Source: Deltaproteobacteria bacterium
GTDB taxonomy: Bacteria > Myxococcota_A > Polyangia > DRWM01 > JAAZOP01
Direction of reading: 5' to 3'
Length of the DNA stretch: 64,000 nucleotides
Assembly (NCBI GenBank): GCA_016218765.1
Contig: JACRCZ010000049.1
Location: forward strand, 1-64,000
A program made the position numbers and the translations under genes. Positions 8,652 through 18,291 of the stretch are shown here, piece by piece. Under the pieces are notes generated by a model, which saw only the letters and a list, made by a program, of their open reading frames with translations, was not told the DNA's origin and did no database searches. Within the stretch, counting starts at the first letter, position 1. The number at the start of each line of letters is the position of its first letter.

Positions 8652-11600
8652 ATGGGCCGAGCGCGGTTTGGAGTTCGGTTGACGGCTTGCGGCCTCGGGC
8701 TGCTCGGCGCACTGCCCGGTTGCGGCGGGGAGCCGGGCGGCCCGGCGGATCCGTGCGCCGGCGTGTCGTGCTCGTTGCACGGCTCCTGCGTCACCGACGG
8801 CCTGGCCCCTTTCTGCTCCTGCGACGACGGGTATCACCCGGAAGGCCTGCGCTGCGTGCTCAACGACCCGATCGAGCCCTGTGCCGGCGTCACGTGCAGC
8901 GATCACGGCGACTGCCGGGTCGTGACAGGCCGGCCGCGGTGCGACTGCGACCCCGGGTACGAGTCGGACGAGGGTGGAATGCTCTGCCTGCGCATCCCGG
9001 ACGCTGACGTGGATCGTGAGGCCGGCGCGGACGACGCCGGCGGTCCCGAGGAGATTGCCGAGGCGGGGGAGGACACGGCAGGCGACGAGATCGCGGACGA
9101 TGGCGGTTTCGACGACGGCGACGCCGCCGAGGGAGAGGCGCTCGACGGCGGGAGCTGCTCGCGTGCCGATTTCGCGGTCCAGACCGAATGCGACGAGGGC
9201 TTTCGCTGCAATCTGCCCTGGGCGGATACCTCGGGCCGACCCGTCTGCGACCTGATCGGGACCGGCGGCAGCAACGAGCCCTGCGTCGAGGCGGATCCGC
9301 CGGCCGTGACCGACACCTGCGCGGAATTCTACACGTGCGTGCCGAACGGCTTCGGCACGTACTGCCTGCGGTTCTGCGCCGAACATGCCGATTGCGTCGC
9401 GGCGCACGGGACGCCGCGGTCCGGGTGCGCCCTGGAAGTCGCCGGGGGCGTCCGGGTCTGCTCGACGGGCTGCGACCTCGTCTCGGACGACGGCTGCGAA
9501 CCTGGTCAGACCTGCCTTCCGGGGGGAGCGGACTCCGACGGCTGGTACACGAACTGCACACCCGCCGGCACGGGCTTGGCCGGCGCCGACTGCACCGTCG
9601 GTGGCTCGGGGGCGTGCGCGGCTCGTCATTTGTGCTTGACCGACGGCACGCCTCCGGACGTCGTGTACGTCTGCTCCCGCCTTTGCGGCGGCGATGCCGA
9701 TTGCGCCGCGGTCGGCCCGCTGTCGCGCTGCTTGTACTCGTTGATCGATCTGGAATCGGGTTCCAGCTACCCGTACCCCGACGTCGCGGTCTGTTCCGAG
9801 GGGTGCGACGCTCTCGCTGCGTCCGGTTGCGCGCCCGGCGAGGCGTGCCGCTACAGCACCCGCTTCGACCCGCTCGCCTCCTTCTGCGACGCGGCGGGGA
9901 CCGGCGGCCAGGGCATCTCGTGCTCGGCAGACACCGCCTGCCTGGCCGGCTTCTCGTGCGGTCCCGGAATCGCGGGTCGCGGGAACATCTGCCGCCGTCA
10001 CTGCCGTTTTCCGTCCGGCGACCCGTCCTGCCCGCCCGGGACGTTGTGCCGTGCCGGCGGCGGCAGCCTCCCCGCCGACTTCGGCTTCTGCGTTCCGGCC
10101 GGTTGCGGCAACGGGATCGTTGAGACCGCCGAGGCCTGCGACGACGGGAACATCGACAACACCGACGCCTGCCTGGCCTCCTGCCTCGCCGCCTTGTGCG
10201 GCGACGGCTACGTCTGGTCGGGTCGGGAAGCCTGCGACGGCAGTTCCTCCCGTGCCTGCACCACCGCCTGTTCATCCACCGGTTCGCAGGCCTGCGCCGC
10301 CTGCGCCTGGGAAACCGACTGCACGGCGCCTGCCGAGGCCTGCGACGGGGACGACGACGATTGCGACACCGTCGCCGACAACGGCTTCGATTGCCCGGCC
10401 GGCTCCCGCGAGGCGTGCGATGCCGGCGGATGCGCCGGCAACCGTACCTGTTCCACCGCCTGCGCCTGGGAAGGATGCACGGCGTCCGCGCCGGCCGCCC
10501 CCGTCCCGCTCTCCCCGTCCAACGGCGCCGCCACCGGCAGCGTCCATGCGCCGCCGGCGGCGGCAACGCTCCGCCCCGAGTTCCGCTGGCTCCCGCCTTC
10601 GACCTGCCTGTCGCTGAGCTACGACCTGCAGGTGGACGATTCCTGCTCGACTCCGGGGTTCGGCGCCTGCGCTTTCCCCAGCCCGGAGATCGATGCCATC
10701 GGCTTGACGGCTGCCGTTCACCGCCCTGCCACAGACCTCGACGTCGCCGCTTCGGCCCCGGCAGGGCGCCGCTACTACTGGCGCGTGCGCGCCTGCGTGG
10801 GAACCGCGTGCTCGTCGTGGAGCGCCGTCCGCTACGCGGACGTCGGACGAGAAGCGCGGGATTTCGACGGGGACGGGTATGCCGACGTGGTCGTCGGCGC
10901 GGAACGACAGCGGCACCCCGGCGGGACGGCCGCCGAAGCCGGGACCGTGTTCGTCTACCATGGCGGTCCCACGGGCATCCCCGGTGCCGCCGACCTCGTC
11001 CTCGCCGACCCTGCCGCGCGGGACTTCGGCGCGTTCGGCGCATCTCTAGGCGTCGGCGACTTCAACGCCGACGGCTACGCAGACCTCGTGGTGGGCGCGC
11101 CGATGCAGGATGCAGGCGCTGCGGACGAGGGCAACGCCTTCGTCTATCTGGGCGGCGCCTCCGGTCTCCCGGCCGTACCGAACGCCACGCTCGACAACCC
11201 GGCGAACGACCCCGGAGGGAACTTCGGCCGCAGCGTGGCTTCCGGCGGCGACCTTGACGGTGACGGCTTCGCCGACCTGGTGATCGGCGCTCCGGGTCAG
11301 GATGCGCCGGAGGTTGACGAGGGCAACGCCTTCGTCTACCTCGGTGGCGCCGCGGGCATCGGCACGACGCCGGACGTCACCCTGGACGACCCGGCCGACC
11401 AGGTCTCGGCCGCCTTCGGCTGGAGCGTCGCCTCCGCCGGCGACCTGGACGCCGACGGCTTCGCCGACTTGGTCGTCGGCGCCCCGTTGCAGGATGCGTC
11501 GGCGGCGGACGAGGGCATGGCCTTCGTCTACCTCGGCAGCGCCGGGGCCGTCCCCGTCACGCCGGACTTCAGCCTGGATCCGATCCGTCAAGCCGGTGGC

Positions 11601-12197
11601 GGCTTCGGTTGGAGCGTCGCTTCGGCGGCCGATGTGGACGGCGACGGCTACCCCGATCTGCTCGTCGGTGCCCCGCTGTGGGACGGCGTCGCGCCGGACG
11701 AGGGAATGGCCTTCCTCTACTCCGGCGGGCTCGCGGGCATCGCTTCGATGCCGGATCTCACCCTGGACAACCCGCTCGGTCAGACCTCCGACCGCTTCGG
11801 CGAATGCGTCGCGTCGGCCGGAGACCTGGACGGGGACGGTTTCGTGGAACTCCTCGTCGGCGTTCCGGGACACGACGCCCCGGTTCTCCAGGAGGGCAGC
11901 GTGATGGTGTGGTGGTCCCCGGACGGGCCGTCCGCCGGCCGGACGCTGCTGCTCGACAACCCGGCGGCCGACCCCGGCGGCGCGTTCGGCACGAACGTCG
12001 CGGGAGCAGGCGACATCGATGGCGACGGCTACGCCGACCTCGTCGCCGGCGCCCCGCTCCAGGACGCCCCGACCGTCGACGAGGGCAACGCCTTCGTCTA
12101 CCTCGGCAGCGCCACGGGCCCGCCGGCGCTTCCGGGGACCAGCCTCGACAATCCTACGGGCGAAGCGGCCGCCGGCTTTGGCGGCACAGTACTCTAG
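8652..12197 (+). CDS. Giant EGF/Cys-rich lipoprotein with FG-GAP propeller
   Basis: A 1181-residue protein with a signal peptide and lipobox (GALPGC). Two EGF-like modules, an acidic linker and a Cys-rich region (to about residue 480) match the preceding gene. A myxobacterial-type disulfide repeat follows ([16 protein letters not shown] from residue 485), then a fibronectin-like segment (about 615-730). The C-terminus has seven FG-GAP/VCBS repeats from about residue 735 to the end. Each carries a calcium-loop motif such as DGDGYADLV followed by VGAP. Seven repeats match a complete integrin-alpha-like beta-propeller. A cell-surface adhesin or recognition protein is likely; the ligand is unknown. 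It is the last gene of the kinase operon. Confidence 0.92.
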   Translation: MGRARFGVRLTACGLGLLGALPGCGGEPGGPADPCAGVSCSLHGSCVTDGLAPFCSCDDGYHPEGLRCVLNDPIEPCAGVTCSDHGDCRVVTGRPRCDCDPGYESDEGGMLCLRIPDADVDREAGADDAGGPEEIAEAGEDTAGDEIADDGGFDDGDAAEGEALDGGSCSRADFAVQTECDEGFRCNLPWADTSGRPVCDLIGTGGSNEPCVEADPPAVTDTCAEFYTCVPNGFGTYCLRFCAEHADCVAAHGTPRSGCALEVAGGVRVCSTGCDLVSDDGCEPGQTCLPGGADSDGWYTNCTPAGTGLAGADCTVGGSGACAARHLCLTDGTPPDVVYVCSRLCGGDADCAAVGPLSRCLYSLIDLESGSSYPYPDVAVCSEGCDALAASGCAPGEACRYSTRFDPLASFCDAAGTGGQGISCSADTACLAGFSCGPGIAGRGNICRRHCRFPSGDPSCPPGTLCRAGGGSLPADFGFCVPAGCGNGIVETAEACDDGNIDNTDACLASCLAALCGDGYVWSGREACDGSSSRACTTACSSTGSQACAACAWETDCTAPAEACDGDDDDCDTVADNGFDCPAGSREACDAGGCAGNRTCSTACAWEGCTASAPAAPVPLSPSNGAATGSVHAPPAAATLRPEFRWLPPSTCLSLSYDLQVDDSCSTPGFGACAFPSPEIDAIGLTAAVHRPATDLDVAASAPAGRRYYWRVRACVGTACSSWSAVRYADVGREARDFDGDGYADVVVGAERQRHPGGTAAEAGTVFVYHGGPTGIPGAADLVLADPAARDFGAFGASLGVGDFNADGYADLVVGAPMQDAGAADEGNAFVYLGGASGLPAVPNATLDNPANDPGGNFGRSVASGGDLDGDGFADLVIGAPGQDAPEVDEGNAFVYLGGAAGIGTTPDVTLDDPADQVSAAFGWSVASAGDLDADGFADLVVGAPLQDASAADEGMAFVYLGSAGAVPVTPDFSLDPIRQAGGGFGWSVASAADVDGDGYPDLLVGAPLWDGVAPDEGMAFLYSGGLAGIASMPDLTLDNPLGQTSDRFGECVASAGDLDGDGFVELLVGVPGHDAPVLQEGSVMVWWSPDGPSAGRTLLLDNPAADPGGAFGTNVAGAGDIDGDGYADLVAGAPLQDAPTVDEGNAFVYLGSATGPPALPGTSLDNPTGEAAAGFGGTVL

Positions 12198-12306
12198 GCG
12201 CGCTCTGGCAGGAATTGCCTGCCGATTGGGTCCACTGCCGAGGGGGGTCTTCCGACGTCGGTCTTGTGCCTTGCATCCTCTCATCCTCCACGGCGCAGGG
12301 CCGCCC

Positions 12307-12336
12307 TTGACTCCAGAGGTGCGCGACGCCTACGAT
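12307..12336 (+). promoter_or_regulatory. Candidate sigma70-type promoter
   Basis: TTGACT at 12307-12312 and TACGAT at 12331-12336 are separated by 18 bases. The predicted start near 12343 gives a 50-base leader to the lipoprotein gene at 12394. It lies in the 196-base gap that separates that gene from the kinase operon. Confidence 0.5.
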
Positions 12337-12393
12337 TCCTAGCGTCGCTCGGCACGGTGCGGCGCATGGTCTTTTTCGCTTGGGGGTGAACTC

Positions 12394-14121
12394 ATGTTGT
12401 TCGAGCAGAGTGTGGCGGCTCGCAGTGCCGGATTCGTGGTGTCGGTTCTGGTCGCGGTCACGGTGATTGCCGGCTGCAGCAAGAAGAGCGAAGGGACCGC
12501 CGGCGGCCCGCCGGCCGCGAAAGCGCCGGGGGCCGGTGTCGGCGGAGCGGCCGCAGGTCCGGCGAAAGCCGGCGGGGTTGCGTCGACGAACGGGCAGGCG
12601 CCGGCAAAGACGAAGACGGGATCGGGAGCCGGCACGGCCGCCGGAGACGGCACCGCCGCCGCCGCGGCCGGTGGCGCCGCGGGCGGCGCGGCACCGGCAG
12701 GTTCCGTCGCCTGCCGTACGTACGTCGCCAAGGTCGCCGAGTGCGCCGCCCTGTCGCTTGCCGACGTGCCCGGTTCCGAGAGCTTCGTCGTGCGGATTCG
12801 CGACAACGCCGCGGAGTCGTGCCAGGCGTGGGAGACGGGTGGCGCGGACAAGCTCGCCGCAGCCGTCGAGGCGTGCGCGAGCGCGGAATGCGGCGAGGTG
12901 GGTGCGACGTACTCCGAGTGCGTCAGCGGGAAGGTCTTCGGCAGCGGCGAGAGCGGGTCCGGCGCGATGGCGGGGGCCGGCGGGGCCGCGATCCCCGCCG
13001 GCGGCGAGCCGGCGCCGGGGACCGACCCGGTGGGGAAGTGGAGCCTGTCCGGAAAGACGCGCCAAGGCGGGGCATACCGGGGCGAGGTGGAGATCGTGCG
13101 CCAGGGAGACGTGTACGGCCTCGCCTTCAACACTCCGGGGACGACCGAGGGCCGGCATCCGGGCATCGGCCTGTTCCAGCCGCTCGCCGATGGCGGACAC
13201 CTGTTCGTCGCCTCGAGCGACGACGAGCGGATCGGCGTGGCCCTGTACCGGATCGGATCGGACGGCTCGCTCTCCGGCCGCTGGACGATCGCCGGCATCG
13301 CCCCGGGCGTCGGAACCGAGACGTGGACCGGTGGTGGCGGTTCCGATCCAGGCGGTCATTACCAGGTGACGGGCGCGGGTCCGGACGGATCCACGTACAC
13401 GACGACGGTGGACGTCTCGACGGATGGCCGGAGCTACAGCGTCCGGTGGAACAATGACGCCGGCGTGCAGGATGGTGTCGGACTGCGCTGGGGCGAGTGG
13501 CTGGGCGTCGCGTTCGGGACGGTCGATCCCGTCGGCGTGACCCACTACTCGTTCCACGACGGCGTCGCCTCGGCCTCGTTCGCAACCACGGCCGGTCCCG
13601 GTCTCGGTATCGAGGATCTGACGCCCGCCACCGGCGGCGCGGTCGCGGCGGCGCCCGCCCGCCGCTCGCAGTACGACGCGTGCCGGCGTTGCTCGGCCGA
13701 CCCGGACAACCGTTCCCTGTGTTCCGGCTGCACGAACCAGTCGTGTCTCGAGTGCATGTTCGCCCCCAACGAGGCCGGCTGCGTGGACGTCTGCGGCGGC
13801 GGACCGTCGGGCGGCGGCAGGGCGTCGGGGGGCGGAGGCGGTTCCCAGGCCGGACACTGCAGCCTGTGCGCGCAGGACGCGATCGAGGCACGGGAAGACT
13901 GCGATCGGTGCACCAACCGGGCGTGCCTCTCCTGCTACGTCGACGGCGTCGAGAGCGGCGCCTACTTCGATGGGACGCTCGATTGCAGCTCGGTGTGCGG
14001 TGGCGGTGGTTCCGGAGGCTCCGGGAGGTCGTCCACCGGCCCCGACTCACAGGCCTGCCGCGAGTGCTGGGGGGCGGAGGGGCCCGCCAACGAGGACGAC
14101 TGCTACGAGCCGTGCCACTGA
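12394..14121 (+). CDS. Lipoprotein with duplicated beta domain and Cys-rich repeats
   Basis: A 575-residue protein with a signal peptide and lipobox (IAGCSKK). A low-complexity Ala/Gly/Pro linker runs to about residue 105. Next comes a short four-Cys segment, then two related beta-rich domains of about 95 residues (starting GKWSLSG and GHYQVTG; both have a G-x-(Y/F) core and end in a WTGGG or similar turn). The C-terminus has three Cys-rich units (ACRRC, HCSLC, ACREC), the first two followed by a C-x2-C-TN-x(2)-C-L-x-C pattern and separated by Gly/Ser spacers. I do not recognise the family. It has its own promoter candidate and a GGGGGTGA ribosome site. An envelope location is inferred. Confidence 0.85.
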   Translation: MLFEQSVAARSAGFVVSVLVAVTVIAGCSKKSEGTAGGPPAAKAPGAGVGGAAAGPAKAGGVASTNGQAPAKTKTGSGAGTAAGDGTAAAAAGGAAGGAAPAGSVACRTYVAKVAECAALSLADVPGSESFVVRIRDNAAESCQAWETGGADKLAAAVEACASAECGEVGATYSECVSGKVFGSGESGSGAMAGAGGAAIPAGGEPAPGTDPVGKWSLSGKTRQGGAYRGEVEIVRQGDVYGLAFNTPGTTEGRHPGIGLFQPLADGGHLFVASSDDERIGVALYRIGSDGSLSGRWTIAGIAPGVGTETWTGGGGSDPGGHYQVTGAGPDGSTYTTTVDVSTDGRSYSVRWNNDAGVQDGVGLRWGEWLGVAFGTVDPVGVTHYSFHDGVASASFATTAGPGLGIEDLTPATGGAVAAAPARRSQYDACRRCSADPDNRSLCSGCTNQSCLECMFAPNEAGCVDVCGGGPSGGGRASGGGGGSQAGHCSLCAQDAIEAREDCDRCTNRACLSCYVDGVESGAYFDGTLDCSSVCGGGGSGGSGRSSTGPDSQACRECWGAEGPANEDDCYEPCH

Positions 14122-14199
14122 GCGATCGGCCTGCCCACCGCCATGCGACTCGCGCATGCCACCCGTCGAGACCCAGGAACGAACTTGCGCGCGGTCGTA

Positions 14200-14886
14200 C
14201 TAGAAGTGCCAGCCGGCAAGCACGGCGAAGTCGAAATTGTGCGAGGCCGAGGCCGGTCCGCCGGCGAAGAACCACTGCAGATCGAAGCCGAAGCCCCCAC
14301 CCACTGCCAAACCATCCCAAACCGTGTACGAGACCCCCGCACCCAGGGTCAGGACCAGCCCGTGCGTCGCGTTCTCCGTGGTCATCGAGCCCACCGTCGA
14401 TGACGTCGGCCAGGCGACGTAGCCGAACCCGACCTCACCGAAGACCCACAGCGCCTCGCCGACCAGCACCGCGCCCGGCCTCGCCTGCGCCTCGACGCGC
14501 ACCTGGTGGCTCTCGAAGTCGTACCCCGCCTGGTCCGGCGGGTTGCCGATCGAGTGCTCGAGGCCGATGCCGGCGTCGATCGCGAAGGGACCATCGACCG
14601 GACGGAACAGCCAGGCCGCGCCCAGCCCCCACTGGTACCCCGGGTCGTCCTCGCCGTCGAGCGGCACGTGGATCACGCCGGGTGCGAGGAGGACGTGGAG
14701 CCCGGACAGCCGCGGCGTGTCCTCGCCGGAAGCGCCGGTCAACCGGACTCGGATGGTCGGCTCCTCGGGACACGTCTCCTCCGCGGCCTCGTCGGCCCGG
14801 GGCGCGCCCGGCGCGAGCAGAGCCGCGCCCACCGCGAGCGGGGCGAGCGCCGCGCGAATCGTCCGCGGCTTTCGTCGCATCGTCAT
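14200..14886 (-). CDS. Predicted outer-membrane beta-barrel protein
   Basis: A 228-residue exported protein. The signal peptide ends near LLAPGAPRADEA. The mature part alternates hydrophobic and polar residues in amphipathic strands separated by short turns. It ends in a terminal phenylalanine (AVLAGWHF), the classic BAM-recognition signature of outer-membrane barrels. The size fits an 8-strand OmpA- or OmpW-like barrel. The start used is ATG at 14886, overlapping the stop of the upstream gene by four bases; ATG at 14880 is an alternative. The overlap indicates co-expression with the HEGLH protein. Confidence 0.82.
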   Translation of the reverse strand: MTMRRKPRTIRAALAPLAVGAALLAPGAPRADEAAEETCPEEPTIRVRLTGASGEDTPRLSGLHVLLAPGVIHVPLDGEDDPGYQWGLGAAWLFRPVDGPFAIDAGIGLEHSIGNPPDQAGYDFESHQVRVEAQARPGAVLVGEALWVFGEVGFGYVAWPTSSTVGSMTTENATHGLVLTLGAGVSYTVWDGLAVGGGFGFDLQWFFAGGPASASHNFDFAVLAGWHF

Positions 14887-16043
14887 CGCCCGGTCACCGG
14901 TTGGTAGCCCGGATTCGGGGTTGCGCCGTATCCGGGACCGGGTGCGTCGGTCGACAGCGGCAGGTGCATCGCCTCGCACGCCTCGTTCCCCGCCGCGAAG
15001 GCGTCCCGCTCCTCCTCCAGGCAGGCGCGACCGTTGAGGTTGTAGGTGCCTTCGCGCAGGGCGTGCAGTCCTTCGTGGGCGAAGTTGTGGACGAGATCCT
15101 GGCGTTTGACGACCGCCATCCGGCCGTCGACCAGGCAGACGTAGTAGTCGGCCGGCGACTTGCGGGCCTGCCAGATGCCCCGGGTGGAGAGGTCCAACCC
15201 GATGGCGATCTCCTCGCCGCCCAGCGAGTTGCTGAAGTAGACGGCCTCGCCGGGGCCGGGCGACACGCCGTACTGCTCCACGGTGGTCGCCACCGGCACG
15301 CCGCGGCACGTCTGGTCGCCGTCGATCGTCTCGATGAAGGTGACGTCGCTGCAGCCGTTCTCGAGGTACGCCTCGTCGAGCCGCTTCAGGATGGCGGCCC
15401 CGCGCGCCCCCTGGCCGAAGCCGGTGCGACCCAGCGTCGTGGAGAGCTGGGTCAGCAGCGTGCAGCAGTCGGCGATGCCGTTTCCGAACGTCGCCAGGCC
15501 GGAGTCGCGCGGGTCCGCGCCGAACGTCGCGGCGACGTTGACGTCGACAGAGACGTCGAACGTCGTGCGGTCGACCTCGCAGGCCGGCGGCGGCGGGCAG
15601 GAGGTGCACGAGACCTTGACCTTGGCGTGGTACGTCCCGGGGGCGAGGCCCCGCAGATTGGCGACGGCCGTCGAGGTTCCGGTCTCGCCCTTGGGCACGG
15701 TGACCGTGCGCGAGCCGGGGATCGTCAGCCACGTCGCGCCCTGGATCTCGAAGAGGAACGTGTGGGCGCCGTCGCAGGAGACGTTCTGGGCCTCGAGCGT
15801 TACCTCCACGCTGCTCTCCGCCCAGCGCATGCCCAGATCGAGCTGGCTCTCGCCCGGCGGGTCTCCCCGGACGCCGACCGACCAGGCGAGCAGGAAGGCG
15901 GCGAGGAGCGAAGGCGCTACCCAGCGGGCGACGAGCCCGTGTGCGTGCGGGGCCCGACCCAGCCGTTCCCCCCTCCCCGCTTGCGTGCTTTCGCCCTCCG
16001 TGCCCACGGTCCGCAAGCTAGGCACGACGAAGTGCCGCGGCAA
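14883..16043 (-). CDS. Exported protein with HEGLH motif, possible zincin
   Basis: A protein of up to 386 residues. A hydrophobic segment (APSLLAAFLLAWSVGV, about residues 47-62) is probably the signal peptide, so the true start may be downstream of the ATG used here; I could not fix it. An Ig-like beta domain (about 75-185) precedes a helical domain. That domain contains HEGLH at residues 323-327, a match to the HExxH zinc motif. A CLEEERDAF segment 14 residues later offers candidate third-ligand glutamates. Several paired cysteines suggest an oxidising compartment. The zincin call is inference from a short motif; no known family is recognised. It is coupled to the beta-barrel gene that follows. 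Confidence 0.75.
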   Translation of the reverse strand: MPRHFVVPSLRTVGTEGESTQAGRGERLGRAPHAHGLVARWVAPSLLAAFLLAWSVGVRGDPPGESQLDLGMRWAESSVEVTLEAQNVSCDGAHTFLFEIQGATWLTIPGSRTVTVPKGETGTSTAVANLRGLAPGTYHAKVKVSCTSCPPPPACEVDRTTFDVSVDVNVAATFGADPRDSGLATFGNGIADCCTLLTQLSTTLGRTGFGQGARGAAILKRLDEAYLENGCSDVTFIETIDGDQTCRGVPVATTVEQYGVSPGPGEAVYFSNSLGGEEIAIGLDLSTRGIWQARKSPADYYVCLVDGRMAVVKRQDLVHNFAHEGLHALREGTYNLNGRACLEEERDAFAAGNEACEAMHLPLSTDAPGPGYGATPNPGYQPVTGR

Positions 16044-16115
16044 CCGTCCACGCGCCGTCTACCGGCCGCGTGCATGCTCCCGGCTGGGGGCGTCGCACGT
16101 GCCTGCCGGCAAGGT

Positions 16116-16150
16116 CTCAGAGCCGCAGAGAGGCAGCCCCGCGGGGAAGG
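16116..16150. repeat. GCAGAG-type short-period repeat
   Basis: The segment CAGAGCCGCAGAGAGGCAG followed by a GGGGAAGGC-containing tail closely resembles 36721-36751. It sits in the gap between the divergently unrelated genes at 14883 and 16189. It belongs to the dispersed short-period repeats described in the findings. Confidence 0.5.
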
Positions 16151-16188
16151 CCGGCGTCCTCCTGTCGCGCGGTCACCTGTAGCAACGA

Positions 16189-17322
16189 TCAGAGCCCCAA
16201 CTGCTTGGCGATGATCTCGTTCATCATCTCGCGCGTGCCGCCGCCGATGTCGAACAGGCGCACGTCCCGGTACAGTCGCTCGACCAGCGACTCCCGCATG
16301 TACCCGTAGCCGCCGTGGATCTGCAACGCGGCGTCGACGATCCACATGGCCGCCGCCACCGCCGCGTTCTTCGCCATCGCCGCCTCGGCGATGCAGGGGT
16401 CGCCGTCGCGCAGTTGCGCCGCCACGTGGTAGACGTAGGTCCTCGCGACCTCGAGACGCGTCGCCATCTCCGCCATCCGGTGACGCAGCACCTGGAACCC
16501 GGTCAGCGGCCGGCCGAAAGCGCGACGCTCGGCCGCGTACTTCCGCGCCGCCCCCAGCGCCATGTCGGCGAGCTTGAGCGCCATCACCGCGAGGAATAGC
16601 CGCTCGGTCGCGAAGTTGGCCATCAGCACCTTGAACCCGGCGTTCTCCTCGCCGATGAGGTTGGCCGCCGGCACCCGGCACTCGTCGAACGCGATCTCCG
16701 CCGTGTCCGACGCGGCCCATCCCAGCTTCTCCAGCTTGCGCGACACCGAGACTCCCGGCCGCGCCGTCTCCACGACCAGGATGCTGATCCCGCCCGCACC
16801 CTCGCCACCCGTGCGCACCGCGGTGGTGAGGAAGTCCGCGCGCGTGCCCGACGTGATGAACATCTTCGACCCGTGAACGACGTACTCGTCGCCCTCGCGC
16901 GTCGCGCGCGTCCGCAGCCCGGCGACGTCCGAACCCGCGTCCGGCTCGGTGATCGCCAGCGCCGCGATCTTCGCCCCCGACAGCACCGGCGCGACGAATC
17001 GCCGCTTCTGCTCGTCGGTGCCGAAGGCGACGATCGGCGGCAGCGCGATGATGTGCACCCCGAGGCTCGCGGCGAGGCCGGAGGAGCCGCCGCCCACCAG
17101 CTCCTCGTTGATCGCGATCCGATGGAAGATGTCCGCCGGCGTCCCGCCCAGCGCCTCGGGATAGCCGGCGCCCAGGAACCCGGCCGCGGCCCACTTGCCG
17201 TACAGCTCGCGCGGAAACGACTCCTCGCGTTCCCAGCGATCCACGTGCGGCGCGATCTCCTGCGCCACGAACCGCCGCACCGCCTGGCGCAGGATCTCGT
17301 GCTCCGGCCCGAAGAACGTCAT
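16189..17322 (-). CDS. Acyl-CoA dehydrogenase
   Basis: A 377-residue flavoenzyme that introduces an alpha-beta double bond into acyl-CoA thioesters. Signatures present are ITEPDAGSD (FAD and substrate binding), FITSG, IAFDECRVPAANLIGEE, and the C-terminal IHGGYGYMRESLVERLYRDVR. Length is normal for the short-chain and branched-chain groups. A catalytic Glu aligned to the IVD/LCAD or MCAD position could not be assigned confidently by eye. The ATG overlaps the stop of the upstream SDR by four bases (ATGA). The two enzymes therefore probably act in one fatty-acid or branched acyl-CoA degradation route. Confidence 0.95.
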   Translation of the reverse strand: MTFFGPEHEILRQAVRRFVAQEIAPHVDRWEREESFPRELYGKWAAAGFLGAGYPEALGGTPADIFHRIAINEELVGGGSSGLAASLGVHIIALPPIVAFGTDEQKRRFVAPVLSGAKIAALAITEPDAGSDVAGLRTRATREGDEYVVHGSKMFITSGTRADFLTTAVRTGGEGAGGISILVVETARPGVSVSRKLEKLGWAASDTAEIAFDECRVPAANLIGEENAGFKVLMANFATERLFLAVMALKLADMALGAARKYAAERRAFGRPLTGFQVLRHRMAEMATRLEVARTYVYHVAAQLRDGDPCIAEAAMAKNAAVAAAMWIVDAALQIHGGYGYMRESLVERLYRDVRLFDIGGGTREMMNEIIAKQLGL

Positions 17323-18191
17323 CGGACCGGCTCCTCGCCCGCCGGCGCCCCGGCCGCCGGGACGTCCGGCCCGATCACGACAGGCCAACGATGACCCGCC
17401 AGTCGTGCCCCGCCGTCGACCGGCAATGTCACACCCGTGATGTAGGTCGCCGCGGGCGAAGCCAGGAAGCAGATGGCCTCCGCCACCTCCTCGGGCTCCC
17501 CCAGCCGGCGCAGCGGGATCTCGCCGCGGCGCTGCTCGAGGATCGCCTCGCCGTACCTGGCGACCGCCGCCGTTCGGATCACCCCCGGCGCCACGGCGTT
17601 GACGGCCAGGCCGTAGCCCGCCCACTCCACCGCCAGCGTCCGCGTCAGGTTCTCCACGCCCGCGCGCGCCGCACCCGTGTGCACCATCCCCGGAAACCCG
17701 CGCTCCACGTCGGCGATGACGTTGACGATGCGCCCGGAACGCGCCGGGATCATCGCCCGCACGGCCGCGGCCCGCGTCATGTTCCAGGTCCCCGTGAGGT
17801 TGGTGCGAATCACCGCGTCCCACCCCTTGGCCGTCAAGTCCTCCGCCGGCGTCGGGAATTGTCCGCCCGCGTTGTTGACCAGCACATCGATGCGCCCGAA
17901 CCGTTCGAGCACGCGATCCGTGAACTCCTCGGTCTGCGCCGCCTCCCGGATGTCGCAGGCGGCGAAGAAGACCTCGAAGCCCGCCGCGGCCAGGCGCGCC
18001 GCCGCCGCCGCCAGCCGCTCCATCGTGCGTCCGGCCAGCGCCAGCGATGCGCCGCACCGCCCGAGCAGCTCGGCCGTGGCCAGTCCGATCCCCGTGCCGC
18101 CGCCCGTGACGATCGCGACGCGCCCGCGCAGCAGGTCGGGCGTGAACACGTCCGGTCGCTGCGGCCCCGACACCCCCGATGGCTCCGTCAT
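17319..18191 (-). CDS. SDR oxidoreductase lacking the YxxxK tyrosine
   Basis: A 290-residue classical short-chain dehydrogenase/reductase. The Rossmann motif TGGGTGIG (about residue 34) and NNAG (about 115) are intact. The usual active-site YxxxK segment reads HTGAARAGVENL instead, with His and Arg in place of Tyr and Lys. Related SDRs of the 2,4-dienoyl-CoA reductase type also deviate here, which fits its partner, an acyl-CoA dehydrogenase overlapping by four bases. A role in handling unsaturated or terpenoid-type acyl-CoAs is plausible but unproven. The start is ATG at 18191. Confidence 0.88.
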   Translation of the reverse strand: MTEPSGVSGPQRPDVFTPDLLRGRVAIVTGGGTGIGLATAELLGRCGASLALAGRTMERLAAAAARLAAAGFEVFFAACDIREAAQTEEFTDRVLERFGRIDVLVNNAGGQFPTPAEDLTAKGWDAVIRTNLTGTWNMTRAAAVRAMIPARSGRIVNVIADVERGFPGMVHTGAARAGVENLTRTLAVEWAGYGLAVNAVAPGVIRTAAVARYGEAILEQRRGEIPLRRLGEPEEVAEAICFLASPAATYITGVTLPVDGGARLAGHRWPVVIGPDVPAAGAPAGEEPVR

Positions 18192-18291
18192 GCCGACAAT
18201 TCCGCAGGTCCGGTGGCCGAAGTCAAGGAGGGCCGCGCGAAGCAGGGCCCCGGCGATGAATCGAGGCCCCGCGGTCCGCGTCGGAGGCGCC

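Noticed and set aside
10272-12284. Minus-strand open frames opposite the FG-GAP gene
   Set aside because: The repeated plus-strand calcium loops give mirrored repeats on the other strand. The product has no domain and no start signal.
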